From positions 1-64,000 of the forward strand of contig NZ_JAENIM010000046.1 in NCBI RefSeq assembly GCF_016595495.1: a stretch of DNA of 64,000 nt, read 5' to 3'. Both the position numbers and the translations under genes were made by a program. Positions 37,471-46,728 of this stretch are shown here, piece after piece (within the stretch, counting starts at the first letter, position 1; each line of letters opens with the position of its first letter). Origin of the DNA: Persicirhabdus sediminis. Lineage in GTDB: Bacteria; Verrucomicrobiota; Verrucomicrobiia; Verrucomicrobiales; Akkermansiaceae. Under the pieces are notes generated by a model. It was not told the origin of the DNA, did not search any database, and was given only the letters and a program-made list of their open reading frames with translations.

Positions 37471-40092
37471 ATGCATCTAAAATTTTACATTCCCGCGCTG
37501 ATCTGCAGCCTGAGCCCATTGATGGCCCAATCTCCAGCTGACGCAGATAGCTCCCAACAGCAACCAGCTGGCACCTTCGTGCCGTCTACCACAGACAGCG
37601 CTGCAGTTGATGACGTCGTGGCAAATCACCCGCCGCTAGATGAAGAGGAGCCTGAAATCATCGTCGAGCCAGAAACTCCCGAGCTGAATTTCAGAGATCG
37701 CAGTATCTTTGTCAATGAAGCGACCATGCTCATCTATCGCTTCAAGTCAGAAGTAGAGCCTGAGTTAGAACTGCCAGCTTCAACTGAAAACCTAGCATTC
37801 CTCAATGTTAGTTTTGAAAAACTGAAGAAGAGCCAAGGCTTCAACTACGCAGCATACGTCTACATCGTACCTCGCACTACAGGCCTAATCACCCTGCCAT
37901 CACTGCCATTCACCGTTGGTGAGGTCGACTGTAAATCCGCCATCACCCAATTCACCGCCGGTCAGATCAAGCAGGATTCGTCCATGCGCCTCACCTACAC
38001 ACCGGCAAAAACTCAGGTCTACGTCGGTGAGCCGGTGAAAGTTGATGTCCACTGGCGTAGCCCGTACTCAATGAGTGCGCTCCGTCAGCTCAATGTGACT
38101 CCAGCATTTTTCACTAATCCTAACATCACCTCAGTCGTGCCTCGTCCGCAGTTTCCAGAGGAACAGCAAATCGGCCTACCATTTGGCGGACGTCGTGTCA
38201 TTGCTCATAATACCAGTAATGAAAATGACCCGCTAGGTGACGTTAGATTCACCATCTACCTGAGCTTTGACAAAGTGGGCAGCTACCAACTTGAGCCGAC
38301 TCGCCTACAAGTTCAGCGTCTGCTAGGTAAGGTTTCACACTATCGTAGATACGCCGCCTACTTCGACAACAGCTTCTTCGAGCCAGCTGAAAACAACCAA
38401 CTATTTGAGCGTCTTTATGTGGACTCAAATACGATGGACTTCGAAGTACTGCCGCTGCCAGCTGATGATTCAGCACCAGTTTTCAGCGGCCTGTTTGAGC
38501 CCGTTGATATCGAGCTCAGCCTGAACCCACACGAAACGCAAGTGGGCCAACTGATGGAAGCCACCGTTAAGGTGAAAAGTGAAGTCGACCCACAATTCCT
38601 CACCATTCCCCCATTAAATACTCAAAAATCACTACGCAATCGTTTCTGGACTAACGAAAACCAGGCTCGTTTGTGGCAGCCAGACGGTCGCCAGTTCACC
38701 ATGCGCATGCGCCCATTGAGCGCCGACCTCAATACCCTGCCACCGCTACAGTTCAAAACCTTCGATCCAGCTGTTGGAGAATATAAAACCTACACTACCG
38801 AAGCGATCCCAATCAAAATTACACCAGATGGCGATGAACGCTTCTTCGACATCAGCAAACTACCAAATACAACCATCTCTATTGAAAGCAACGCCGCAGG
38901 AGTGTGGCACAACCAACCCAACAAGCCCATGGACAACCTCGTCAACACCATCGTCAATAGCCTTGCTAGCCAATTCTGGATCTGGCTCATCATTGGCCCG
39001 CTGGGCTACTTCATCATTGGCCCAATCCTGCGCCGCAAGTATCTGCTCGCTACTAACGAGAGCTTTAGACTGCGCTACGAGGCGTGGATGAAACTTCGTA
39101 AGCAGCCAACTAACGAACAGGCATTTGAGGACTATCTGGCTACCGCGCTTGATATGGCTCCAGGTTCACTAACAACAAAAGACCTTACCACGGAATTGCA
39201 AAAAAATGGTGCTAGCGAAGACCTAATTGCAAACGTCAACGACTACTTCAAACAGCGCAATGCCAGCCAGTTTGCAGCGAGCAAACCAGCTAGCGATCAC
39301 GCACCACTCGTCCAGCTAGCCACAAGTATCCAGAAGGCAATGAACCGTAGTTTGTTAGCGATTCTCGGGTTCGCCCTCATCAGTCTAGCAAGCGTAGTGG
39401 ATGTTCAGGCTGATACTTTTGCTGATGCTGAAACACGTTTTGCCAATGCCCTAACCAGCACCGACTTTACTGCTGACTCACAGTTTGCCACCGCTGCTTT
39501 GCTATTTGAAAAGGCAGCTGAAGAAGATCACAATCCAGGCATCGCCTACTACAATGCAGGTAATGCATGGACCAAAGCGGGTGAAATCGGACGAGCCATC
39601 GCAGCCTACAAACAAGCTCTACCGTACCGCCTTCACGATGCTAAGCTACGCGAAAGTCTCGACGCAGTCAGAGGTCTCCGCAAAGACAAAGAGCTACAAA
39701 ACTTAGATCCAGCATGGTGGCAATGGCCGCTGCAGTGGGATCTAGCAGCTCTGATTATTGCTTGGTTAGTATTCTGGCTACTGATCACATTAAGAATACG
39801 CTTCCGCAATCAAAAGCTAAACTTCACCGCCTATGCCGTTGGAGTGATCACACTTTTGCTAGCCATTGCCAGCGTAGCAAAGTTCAGCCAGCAAAGCGAA
39901 CAAGGCGTGATTATCTTAGATGAAGTGCAAGGACTGAAAGGCCCAGCCGCCTCATACTCACCGGCATTTCACGGTGCCCTGCACAACGGCCTCGAGTTCA
40001 AAGTCGTCAAAACAGAAAATGACTGGTTGTATATCCAGCTGGCAGACAAACGTAACTGTTGGATTCCAGCAAGCTCTTGCAGTATTTTCTAA
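37471..40092 (+). CDS. BatD-BatE fusion: oxygen-tolerance protein plus TPR and SH3-like domain
   Basis: The 873-residue protein starts with a signal peptide (MHLKFYIPALICSLSPLMA). A BatD beta-rich periplasmic domain follows (about 60-480: AKTQVYVGEPVKVDVHW, ELSLNPHETQVGQLMEATVKV), then a membrane helix (about 490-512). A second signal-like helix (about 626-650, MNRSLLAILGFALISLASVVDVQA) precedes TPR repeats (about 655-735), two more helices, and an SH3-like C-terminal domain (about 820-873). Everything from the second signal onward equals a BatE protein, so an ancestral gene pair has been joined and the BatE signal retained as an internal helix. Confidence 0.88.
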   Translation: MHLKFYIPALICSLSPLMAQSPADADSSQQQPAGTFVPSTTDSAAVDDVVANHPPLDEEEPEIIVEPETPELNFRDRSIFVNEATMLIYRFKSEVEPELELPASTENLAFLNVSFEKLKKSQGFNYAAYVYIVPRTTGLITLPSLPFTVGEVDCKSAITQFTAGQIKQDSSMRLTYTPAKTQVYVGEPVKVDVHWRSPYSMSALRQLNVTPAFFTNPNITSVVPRPQFPEEQQIGLPFGGRRVIAHNTSNENDPLGDVRFTIYLSFDKVGSYQLEPTRLQVQRLLGKVSHYRRYAAYFDNSFFEPAENNQLFERLYVDSNTMDFEVLPLPADDSAPVFSGLFEPVDIELSLNPHETQVGQLMEATVKVKSEVDPQFLTIPPLNTQKSLRNRFWTNENQARLWQPDGRQFTMRMRPLSADLNTLPPLQFKTFDPAVGEYKTYTTEAIPIKITPDGDERFFDISKLPNTTISIESNAAGVWHNQPNKPMDNLVNTIVNSLASQFWIWLIIGPLGYFIIGPILRRKYLLATNESFRLRYEAWMKLRKQPTNEQAFEDYLATALDMAPGSLTTKDLTTELQKNGASEDLIANVNDYFKQRNASQFAASKPASDHAPLVQLATSIQKAMNRSLLAILGFALISLASVVDVQADTFADAETRFANALTSTDFTADSQFATAALLFEKAAEEDHNPGIAYYNAGNAWTKAGEIGRAIAAYKQALPYRLHDAKLRESLDAVRGLRKDKELQNLDPAWWQWPLQWDLAALIIAWLVFWLLITLRIRFRNQKLNFTAYAVGVITLLLAIASVAKFSQQSEQGVIILDEVQGLKGPAASYSPAFHGALHNGLEFKVVKTENDWLYIQLADKRNCWIPASSCSIF

Positions 40093-40124
40093 AACAAATT
40101 AGAAACTTCTATCTACATCTAATG

Positions 40125-40156
40125 AAAGCCGTTCACCTGAGTGAACGGCTTTTTTC
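40125..40156 (+). terminator. terminator of the Bat operon
   Basis: AAAGCCGTTCAC/GTGAACGGCTTT is a perfect 12-bp stem with a four-base loop, ending in six T. Confidence 0.93.
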
Positions 40157-40282
40157 GTTTAATCATTCAACAGCGAAGATAAGCAAAAATAACAACTCTC
40201 AATCACTATCGTTAAACCGCACGTTGGCATGAAATTTTTATCCCTATGGATGGGTAATTAAATCAGACAATCAATTTATAAA

Positions 40283-41734
40283 ATGAGTTCATCACGAAGA
40301 CAATTCATCAAACTACTGAGCGGGCTGGGAGCAGCTGTTGGCTCAGCCAACATACTCAACGCACAAAACAAAGCAGCAGAAGCGCCAGCGCCAGCAGCTG
40401 GGAGCATCTATATGGGTGACTTCGCAGCCCCTAAGCTATCTACCATTAAAGTAGCCATCATCGGCTGTGGTGCTCGCGCCAGCCTACATTGCCGCACACT
40501 AGCTAGCTATCAGGGCACAGAAATCGTTGGTGTTTGTGACATCTATCCGGATCTGGTAGAGAAAAGATTAGAACTCATCAAAAAGTCAGCTAAGGACGAC
40601 AGCAGACATAGCAACATCAAGGTTTATCACGGTGATAAGCATGCTTACAAAAAGATGTTAGCTGAGACCAAACCAGATCTCGTTTACATCATTACTCCAT
40701 GGCAATGGCACGCACCAATGGCCATCGACGCGATGAATGCTGGTGCCCATGCTTGTGTTGAAGTCCCTCTCTGCACCACGATTGAAGAAGCTTGGCGCAT
40801 CATCGACACCTCTGAGAAAACTCAGCGTCACTGCATGATGCTAGAAAACTGCAACTACGGTCGCGAGGAACTCATGTACCTCAATTTGTGCCGTCAGGGC
40901 GTGCTTGGCCAACTTCTCCACGGTGAGGCAGCTTACATTCACGATCTCCGTCACCAGATGGCATCCATTGATAGAGGACGCGGCACTGGTTTCTGGCGCA
41001 CTCCAGAGTGGGCAAGCAAGAGCGGTAACCTCTATCCAACACATGGGCTGGGACCAGTAGCCCAGTACATGAACTTGGCTCGCGGCGAAGATAACTTCCG
41101 CAGGCTCGTATCCTATTCATCACCTGGCCTGAACCACGAACTTTACGTCAAGGAACGATTCCCAGCTGAAAGCAAGCTCAACCAGATAGACTTCACCCCT
41201 AGTGGCGATATCAATACCTCTATCATCAAAACTGAGCTGGGAAGAACCGTCATGGTGCAGTGGGATGAATCCAGCCCACGCCCGTACAGCCGCCACAATC
41301 TCATTCAAGGAACTCGCGGCACTGCAGCTGGATACCCTAGCCGCATCGCCCTAGACTACGGTGAAGGCGAAGGACTAGCTGAGAAAATATTCAACATGTT
41401 GCCGAAAAAGCGCAACCGCACTAACTTCCACAGCTGGTGCACCGACATCAATGCCTTCTACGAAGTCTACGATCACCCGCTGTATAAGCGTACGCTGCAC
41501 CACGCCAAAGAAATGGGCGGTCACGGTGGCATGGACGCGATCATGAACTTCCGCGTCGTCGAATGTCTGCTTAACGGTGAGCCGTTAGATCAGAACGTTT
41601 ACGAAGGCTGTTACTGGTCTGCTGTCGCCCCACTATCTATCAAGTCAGTGAAAGAAGACGGCATGCCTCAGGATTTCCCAGACTTCACACGCGGACGCTG
41701 GAAAGAAACAAAACCTCTCGGCATCGTTTCATAA
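40283..41734 (+). CDS. TAT-exported Gfo/Idh/MocA-family glycosidase (GH109-like)
   Basis: The 483-residue protein has a twin-arginine signal (SSSRRQFIKLLSGLGAAVG). The Rossmann motif VAIIGCGARASLHC binds NAD. Segments such as LENCNYGREELM, SGNLYPTHGLGPVAQYMN and GGHGGMDAIMNFR are those of GH109 enzymes, which remove alpha-N-acetylgalactosamine by an NAD-dependent redox mechanism. This family is well represented in mucin-using Verrucomicrobia. The subfamily assignment is by motif recognition only. Confidence 0.85.
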   Translation: MSSSRRQFIKLLSGLGAAVGSANILNAQNKAAEAPAPAAGSIYMGDFAAPKLSTIKVAIIGCGARASLHCRTLASYQGTEIVGVCDIYPDLVEKRLELIKKSAKDDSRHSNIKVYHGDKHAYKKMLAETKPDLVYIITPWQWHAPMAIDAMNAGAHACVEVPLCTTIEEAWRIIDTSEKTQRHCMMLENCNYGREELMYLNLCRQGVLGQLLHGEAAYIHDLRHQMASIDRGRGTGFWRTPEWASKSGNLYPTHGLGPVAQYMNLARGEDNFRRLVSYSSPGLNHELYVKERFPAESKLNQIDFTPSGDINTSIIKTELGRTVMVQWDESSPRPYSRHNLIQGTRGTAAGYPSRIALDYGEGEGLAEKIFNMLPKKRNRTNFHSWCTDINAFYEVYDHPLYKRTLHHAKEMGGHGGMDAIMNFRVVECLLNGEPLDQNVYEGCYWSAVAPLSIKSVKEDGMPQDFPDFTRGRWKETKPLGIVS

Positions 41735-41759
41735 ATTAATCGCTTCATCATTCATTACA

Positions 41760-41795
41760 GATCCATCCAGCTGCCGCTGGATGGATTTTTTTTTG
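41760..41795 (+). terminator. terminator of the GH109-like gene
   Basis: ATCCATCCAGC/GCTGGATGGAT forms an 11-bp stem with a four-base loop, followed by nine T. It carries the CCAGC word. Confidence 0.92.
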
Positions 41796-42033
41796 CCCAC
41801 TACCGCTAGCCCCCTGCGAAATCACGCTGCGCCCGCCGATGTTGAATTATCAGTCATTCTGGCGCAGCTCAGCAATTTTGTAAAAATTAACAAACCACAA
41901 CATATTGATGTCAACGTTTTATCATACTACTTCATGTAGATATTTTCCCGTTGACCAAAACTCCAAAACAGCATTTAAATTCATCTCACCTCGCGGCCGG
42001 TTAGGTAGCGAACAACATGCCCCATTGCAAGAT

Positions 42034-42507
42034 ATGAACTTCAGCTACCCACAAATTGTTATGCAGGAAATTCCAGGCGAAATCACCCTCGCTCTGTCGA
42101 TTTCTGGCTGCCCGCTCAAATGCCCTGGCTGCCACTCAGCATTCACATGGGATGGCAATTTTGGCCAAAAACTGAATAAAAGCTCATTGATTCAACTTCT
42201 AGATAAATACGAAGGTTTGCTGAGTTGTGTCTTATTTTATGGCGGCGAATGGGAAGCTGACACCTTGCTAGACCTGTTGGCTATCGTACGCGAAAGGGGC
42301 ATGCTAACAGCGCTTTTTAGCGGGCTCGAATCACTGCCCGAGAGCATCACCTCACAGCTGGATTTTGTAAAATTGGGACCGTGGAAACGAGAGCTTGGCG
42401 GGCTGGATTCTGCGATCACTAACCAACGACTCTACGACCTACGCAGCGGGGAATGCCTGAATCATCACTTTGTTAAAAAAGACTCCTCAGTCGAACTTAC
42501 TTTCTAA
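42034..42507 (+). CDS. nrdG: anaerobic ribonucleotide reductase activating protein
   Basis: From ATG 42034 (MNFSYPQIVMQEIPGEITLALSISGC) the protein has 157 residues. Cys 26, 30 and 33 (CPLKCPGC) form the radical-SAM CxxxCxxC cluster site. NrdG uses S-adenosylmethionine to put the glycyl radical on NrdD. A 43-codon upstream extension to 41905 is possible but is not family-like. It sits 20 bp before nrdD. Confidence 0.92.
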   Translation: MNFSYPQIVMQEIPGEITLALSISGCPLKCPGCHSAFTWDGNFGQKLNKSSLIQLLDKYEGLLSCVLFYGGEWEADTLLDLLAIVRERGMLTALFSGLESLPESITSQLDFVKLGPWKRELGGLDSAITNQRLYDLRSGECLNHHFVKKDSSVELTF

Positions 42508-42527
42508 TTATACCTAACTCTATCAAT

Positions 42528-44309
42528 ATGCTTACCGACGCACAGATCTCCCAGAAGCAAAACTTTATCCGCAACTACATCAGCGCAGACAATGCCGCTG
42601 ACGGCTCACAGCAAGACCCTAACGCCAACGTCACTCAAAAGAACATCGCGACGCTGGAAAACGAGCTCTTCAAAGATTACTTCCGCCAGATCAACCGCCG
42701 CATGATGTACGACCGCATCGGCGAAATGTTTGACTCCGAGCTGGCTGACGAATACCTACGCCAGCTGGATACTCACGAGATCTATGCTCACGACGAAACC
42801 AGCATCAAACCTTACTGCGCATCTATCACTCTCTATCCATTCTTGCTAGATGGGCTGACAAAAATTGGTGGTGAATCCAAGGCACCAAAACATCTAGATA
42901 GCTTCTGCGGAAGTTTCATTAACCTCATCTTTGCGGTTTCTAGCCAGTTTGCGGGCGCTCTCGCCACGGTTGAGTTTTTGATGTATTTTGACCATTTCGC
43001 CCAGCGCGAGTTTGGCGACGAATACCTCGAGACTCAGCGTGAACTGATCAACAGCCACCTGCAACACGTCGTTTACTCAATCAACCAGCCAGCTGCCAGC
43101 CGTGGCTATCAGAGTGTGTTTTGGAATATTTCCGTCTACGACGAGCACTACTTCGAAGCTATCTTTGGTGACTTCGTTTTCCCTAACGGCGACAAACCTA
43201 ACTACGATCGTCTAGCTAAGCTACAATCGCATTTCCTCAGCTGGTTCAACCACGAGCGCACCCGCTCAGTACTCACCTTCCCAGTCGTTACCGCAGCTCT
43301 GCTCAACGAGGGAAATCAAGCTAAGGATAGAGAATTCTCCGCGCTACTGGCCAAGGAAATGAGCGAGGGCAATAGCTTCTTCATCTATCAATCTAGCAGT
43401 GCCGACAGTCTTTCATCATGCTGTCGCCTGCGCAACGAGATCTCAGATACCAGCTTTTCCTACAGCCTAGGTGCTGGCGGCGTCAGCACTGGCTCGCTCA
43501 ATGTGATCACGCTGAACATGAACCGCCTTGTGCAAGACGGTCGCGATCTGGCTACTGAGATTGATAAAATTCACCGCTATCAAGTGGCCTATCACAGCCT
43601 GCTTGGCGATATGAAATCTCAGAACATGCTGCCAGTCTATGATGCTGGATTCATCACCATGGAAAAGCAGTTCCTAACGATCGGCATTAACGGATTGATA
43701 GAATCAGCTGAATTCCTTGGCATAGCTGCAGAAAATGACGCCAGCTACATCAGCTACCTGCAAAAACAGCTGGGAACGATTTACGATCTCAACCGAGCTG
43801 CTAGTAAGAAGTATGGCTGTAAATTTAATACCGAGCTAATTCCAGCTGAGTCACTTGGCGTTCGCAATGCACAGTGGGACCGTGAAGATGGCTACCAAGT
43901 GCAACGCGATTGTTATAACAGCTACTTCTACCGCGTAGAAGACGAGCAGCTGAGCATGCTCGATAAGATGATTTTACACGGCAAGCAGGTAGTCGATTAC
44001 CTCGATGGCGGCAGCGCACTTCACCTCAATTTGCACGAACAACCGAGCAAAGAATCATTAGTCAAGCTGATCGACGCGGCTGCCAGACTGGGCACTAACT
44101 ATTGGTGCATCAACGTCAAGTGCACGATCTGCGACGACTGTGGCTACATCGACAAAAAAACCTGCGTCAAATGCTCTAGCTGCGGGTCAACTAACATCGC
44201 CTACGCTACCCGTATCATCGGCTACCTGAAACGCATCGATCACTTCAGTAGTCCACGACAAAAAGAGGCCGCCGTGCGCCATTATACTCGCCAGCCAGTT
44301 TCCAGCTAG
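42528..44309 (+). CDS. nrdD: anaerobic (class III) ribonucleoside-triphosphate reductase
   Basis: The 593-residue protein makes deoxynucleotides without oxygen by glycyl-radical chemistry. Landmarks: FCGSFINLIFAVSSQFAGALATVEFL near 125, SSCCRLRNE near 300, a C-terminal zinc site (CTICDDCGYIDKKTCVKCSSCGS), and the glycyl-radical segment ATRIIGYLKRID, where families usually read RV.GYL. No N-terminal ATP-cone is visible, so the allosteric activity switch appears to be absent. Confidence 0.93.
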   Translation: MLTDAQISQKQNFIRNYISADNAADGSQQDPNANVTQKNIATLENELFKDYFRQINRRMMYDRIGEMFDSELADEYLRQLDTHEIYAHDETSIKPYCASITLYPFLLDGLTKIGGESKAPKHLDSFCGSFINLIFAVSSQFAGALATVEFLMYFDHFAQREFGDEYLETQRELINSHLQHVVYSINQPAASRGYQSVFWNISVYDEHYFEAIFGDFVFPNGDKPNYDRLAKLQSHFLSWFNHERTRSVLTFPVVTAALLNEGNQAKDREFSALLAKEMSEGNSFFIYQSSSADSLSSCCRLRNEISDTSFSYSLGAGGVSTGSLNVITLNMNRLVQDGRDLATEIDKIHRYQVAYHSLLGDMKSQNMLPVYDAGFITMEKQFLTIGINGLIESAEFLGIAAENDASYISYLQKQLGTIYDLNRAASKKYGCKFNTELIPAESLGVRNAQWDREDGYQVQRDCYNSYFYRVEDEQLSMLDKMILHGKQVVDYLDGGSALHLNLHEQPSKESLVKLIDAAARLGTNYWCINVKCTICDDCGYIDKKTCVKCSSCGSTNIAYATRIIGYLKRIDHFSSPRQKEAAVRHYTRQPVSS

Positions 44310-44335
44310 AAACTAACTGCGATCATCCATTTACC

Positions 44336-44369
44336 ATGCCAGCTGGGAATTCCAGCTGGCATTTTTTTA
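44336..44369. terminator. terminator between nrdD and the opposing membrane gene
   Basis: ATGCCAGCTGG/CCAGCTGGCAT is a perfect 11-bp stem with a five-base loop, followed by seven T on the plus strand. It contains the CCAGCTGG word twice. Confidence 0.92.
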
Positions 44370-44735
44370 TCATTCATCCAACGACGCCGCAGCTGAAGGC
44401 AGCATCATAGCAATCGAGCAGCTGGCAAAACCAATGAAACAAGCGAGCATCACCCCCGCTAGAGGGAATAATAGGCCAGCCCAATTGTAGGGAGACGAAA
44501 TCCCTGATAACATAAACTTCCAATAATCAAAGTAGCCATAAATGCAACAGGCAGCCAGCCCTAACGACCCAATGGCAAACTGGCCCATCACACCACAGAA
44601 AATCATTTTGCGGCGACGCTTAACAAGAACTAGTACAGCTATCATTGAGCTCAGCACTATAGCTAACCAGCCAATCCACCCCATGAAACTCAGAAGCTCC
44701 ATAATTAGCGTAAGATTTGATTTTTCTATCATCAT
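44370..44735 (-). CDS. unknown small membrane protein
   Basis: The 121-residue protein is not recognised. Three membrane helices are evident (about 15-36, 44-66 and 85-108), with a Lys/Arg-rich loop after the first (LVLVKRRRKM). There is no signal-peptide cleavage site or catalytic motif. It ends directly at the nrdD terminator. The coding frame is intact and hydrophobic throughout, which supports a real gene. Confidence 0.65.
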   Translation of the reverse strand: MMIEKSNLTLIMELLSFMGWIGWLAIVLSSMIAVLVLVKRRRKMIFCGVMGQFAIGSLGLAACCIYGYFDYWKFMLSGISSPYNWAGLLFPLAGVMLACFIGFASCSIAMMLPSAAASLDE

Positions 44736-44961
44736 TTCTAATCACAAAACTAATCTCTCAATCTAACTAAGCCAAGACATTTGGCTCACAAATAAAGAAG
44801 CAGACCAGCGCTATACCTAACTAGTTAAAGAATCCAGCTAGCTGGCATGGTTCCATTTCTAGCTAGCTCGAGCTGGCATATTTACAAGCGCTTGTGGGAG
44901 GCAAAACAATCACTGCAAATCGCTTGCTATTGGTCGAAAGCTCGTAGACGCTCGCGGAGTT

Positions 44962-45360
44962 ATGAGAATCATTTCTATTAAAGACGCGGTTTACGCAAAG
45001 ATCGAAGAGACACTTGGTGAGAACCAAGACGCCACTGAGCTAGAGAACATTGCTGGTATCGACTGTGATGAAGACGACATCGCGCTGCAGCGTGAGCTTG
45101 GCTCTGAAGACCCAGCTGTAGCTATCGAGCTGATCGTGCAGTGGCACGAAGAGTTCCAGGAAGGCATCCTCGACTGGTTCTATCTTCCAGAATCACAAGC
45201 GGACTCAGACAAACCTGACATCATGCACGGCGGCGCACTGCTAGCCTTCAACTACAAGGACTCTAAGCTCGACTTCGACAAACTCATCGAAGAAGCGATT
45301 CCTGCGCTCAACGAAGCCTGCGAATGGGCTGAGTTTGAACTCGACGAAGACGGCGAGTAA
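44962..45360 (+). CDS. small acidic protein of unknown function
   Basis: The 132-residue, strongly acidic cytoplasmic protein has many Asp/Glu and ends CEWAEFELDEDGE. A conserved family is not recognised. Predicted mixed helices (IVQWHEEFQEGILDWFYLP) and the lack of any signal or helix suggest a soluble adaptor or DNA-mimic-like protein; that is only a description of its charge. It is followed after 24 bp by the HI0933-type flavoprotein and may be co-transcribed with it. Confidence 0.7.
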   Translation: MRIISIKDAVYAKIEETLGENQDATELENIAGIDCDEDDIALQRELGSEDPAVAIELIVQWHEEFQEGILDWFYLPESQADSDKPDIMHGGALLAFNYKDSKLDFDKLIEEAIPALNEACEWAEFELDEDGE

Positions 45361-45384
45361 GCAACTAACAAATCGAAACTCATT

Positions 45385-46638
45385 GTGACTCACACAGACG
45401 AAAACCACTGGGACCTCATCGTCATTGGCGGTGGTGCAGCTGGCTACTTTTCCGCGATCTCCGCGGCTGAAGCAGGCTGCCAGCGGGTTCTTATTCTAGA
45501 GAAATCGCCCCAGGTTCTGGGCAAAGTAAAAGTCTCTGGTGGTGGCCGCTGCAACGTGACTCACAATTGTCTCGATCCTAAAGCCTTGGTGAAATTCTAT
45601 CCACGAGGCGAAAAATCACTCATTGGCCCGCTCCATCGCTGGGGCGCGGCTGATACGATAGAGTGGTTTGAAAGCCGTGGTGTAGAGCTGAAAACTGAGG
45701 CTGACGGGCGCATATTTCCCGTTACTGATAGTTCACAAACCATCATCGACTGCCTGCAAACCGCTGCTCGCGATGCTGGCGTGATGCTGCGCACACGCTG
45801 TGGTGTAGAGTCTATCAAAAAGATTCCAGCTGGCGAAATGGCTGAAGTTTTCCAGCTAGCTGTGGCCGACGGCGAAAGACTAACAGCTACAAATATTTTG
45901 CTAGCGACTGGCGGCACACGCCTCGCAGCTGGCGCAAAGTTAGCGGCAGAATTTGGTCACAAGTTAGAACCGCCAGTTCCGTCACTATTCACCTTCAATA
46001 TCAAGTCACCACTGCTCGCTGAGCTGCCAGGCTTAAGTGTACCCAAGGCAATCATTAGCTCGCCTAAGGTCAAAGGATTAAAAACCGAAGGCCCCTTGCT
46101 GATTACCCATTGGGGACTAAGTGGACCAGCTGCACTGAAGTTCTCCGCATGGGGAGCGCGCGTGCTGCACGACTGTGGCTATCAGTTTAAGTTAGAAGTA
46201 AACTGGCTAGCTGGCATTGATACACTGGCACGCTTTAGCGAGCTGCGCAACGAATGGGGCAAACGCACCATTTGCAAACGCTCACCATTTTCAGAAATCC
46301 CCAAACGACTGTGGGAACGCATGGTGGAAGTCAGCGGAATTTCAGGTGAAATGATTTGGTCGCAGCTACCCAAGCAACAAGCTCAGGCACTTGCGCAAAC
46401 GATCAATCACAGCCAATTTCAAGCTCAGGGCAAGAGCATCAACAAAGATGAATTTGTCACCTGCGGCGGGGTAAAACTGCCCGAGGTAAACCTCAAAACC
46501 ATGCAGAGCAAACTCTGCCCAGGCCTTTATTTTGCAGGGGAAATCCTCAATATCGACGGACTCACCGGCGGGTTTAATTTCCAAAATGCATGGACCACTG
46601 GCTACCTCGCTGGCATCGCCATTGCGGACGCGAGCTAG
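45385..46638 (+). CDS. HI0933-family flavoprotein (YhiN-like)
   Basis: The 417-residue protein has an FAD-binding N-terminus (DLIVIGGGAAGYFSAISAAEAGCQRVLILEKSPQVLGKVKVSGGGRCNVTH) and the family C-terminus GLYFAGEILNIDGLTGGFNFQNAWTTGYLAG. The start is GTG at 45385. The catalytic role of this family is unresolved; it is a predicted NAD(P)/FAD-dependent oxidoreductase. Confidence 0.9.
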   Translation: MTHTDENHWDLIVIGGGAAGYFSAISAAEAGCQRVLILEKSPQVLGKVKVSGGGRCNVTHNCLDPKALVKFYPRGEKSLIGPLHRWGAADTIEWFESRGVELKTEADGRIFPVTDSSQTIIDCLQTAARDAGVMLRTRCGVESIKKIPAGEMAEVFQLAVADGERLTATNILLATGGTRLAAGAKLAAEFGHKLEPPVPSLFTFNIKSPLLAELPGLSVPKAIISSPKVKGLKTEGPLLITHWGLSGPAALKFSAWGARVLHDCGYQFKLEVNWLAGIDTLARFSELRNEWGKRTICKRSPFSEIPKRLWERMVEVSGISGEMIWSQLPKQQAQALAQTINHSQFQAQGKSINKDEFVTCGGVKLPEVNLKTMQSKLCPGLYFAGEILNIDGLTGGFNFQNAWTTGYLAGIAIADAS

Positions 46639-46728
46639 TGCCAGCAAAAGGATGTGCTCGATCTTTGCGGCGATATACGCGGCTAATAATCTTTGCATAG
46701 TCAGCGAGGCTGGATTAAAAATATCAAC

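Noticed and set aside
41905-42033. 43-residue N-terminal extension of NrdG
   Set aside because: Not seen in the family, and the ATG at 42034 gives a standard N-terminus; kept only as an alternative start.
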